Shown here: positions 35,114-35,116 of the stretch, in pieces
Position numbering within the stretch: position 1 is the first letter of the stretch
Layout of the letters: each line of letters opens with the position of its first letter
IMG/VR virus record: IMGVR_UViG_3300045999_005729
Location: 1 to 35,116 of that record
Strand: one strand, 5' to 3'
Length of the DNA: 35,116 nt
Source of the DNA: a virus
Position numbers and translations under genes: made by a program
Notes under the pieces: model-generated
What the model was told of the DNA's origin: nothing
Databases searched by the model: none
What the model saw: only the letters and a program-made list of their open reading frames with translations

Positions 35114-35116
35114 TTT

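Noticed and set aside
1-35116. Lysogeny module, tRNA genes, CRISPR arrays
   Set aside because: No integrase, clear repressor, tRNA-like cloverleaf or regularly spaced long repeats were seen; the iterons are too short and close for CRISPR.

Overview
This window is a nearly closed phage genome. Bases 1-126 recur exactly at 34988-35113, and joining the two copies gives a circle of 34,987 bp in which the gene cut by both contig ends (a metallophosphoesterase) reads through in one frame. The coding content is that of a tailed, siphovirus-like phage with HK97-type capsid genes and a tape measure. The likely host is a Bacteroidota bacterium, probably Flavobacterium-like. Reasons: the DNA is AT-rich; promoters fit the Bacteroidota pattern (TTG, about 19 bp, TAnnTTTG; the best one is at 29726-29755); start codons follow A/T-rich stretches such as TAATTATG with no Shine-Dalgarno sequence; and many small proteins look like Bacteroidota phage families. 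No integrase or clear repressor was seen.

Layout: every gene except the portal gene is on the minus strand, so transcription runs from high to low coordinates. (1) 30.2-33.3 kb is an early operon with a putative Rad52/Erf-type annealing protein, a partner protein, a single-strand-binding-like protein and a zinc-ribbon protein. Upstream (33292-33537) lies the largest intergenic region, with two terminators, a short transcription unit, paired direct repeats and a promoter. (2) 26.5-29.9 kb holds a lipoprotein and a run of small unknown genes, one ending in a sliding-clamp-type motif. (3) 24.4-26.5 kb is the replication module: a structured leader RNA or attenuator, a winged-helix initiator gene carrying eight iteron-like repeats, and a RecA-fold helicase. 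This patch is extremely rich in CCGG compared with the rest of the genome. (4) 22.0-24.2 kb has NinG, a NinB-like protein, a ParB-like protein and a possible ribbon-helix-helix protein. (5) 18.9-22.1 kb is an accessory set of small, often membrane-bound proteins and a lipoprotein. (6) 5.2-18.9 kb is packaging and morphogenesis: small and large terminase, portal (on the opposite strand), prohead protease, major capsid, connectors, tail proteins, tape measure and distal tail. (7) 0.2-5.2 kb and 33.5-35.1 kb hold the receptor-binding fibre, holin-like proteins, metallophosphoesterase and an L,D-transpeptidase-like putative endolysin.

The most unusual points are: the iteron array, which keeps its DNA motif through all three reading frames of the initiator gene; the CCGG-dense replication patch; the leader RNA with mutually exclusive pairings in front of that module; the portal gene inverted relative to all other genes, with repeated sequence in its promoter region; and a prohead protease whose two halves appear to be in swapped order. 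Functions below rest on reading motifs and on general knowledge of these families; no database search was run.
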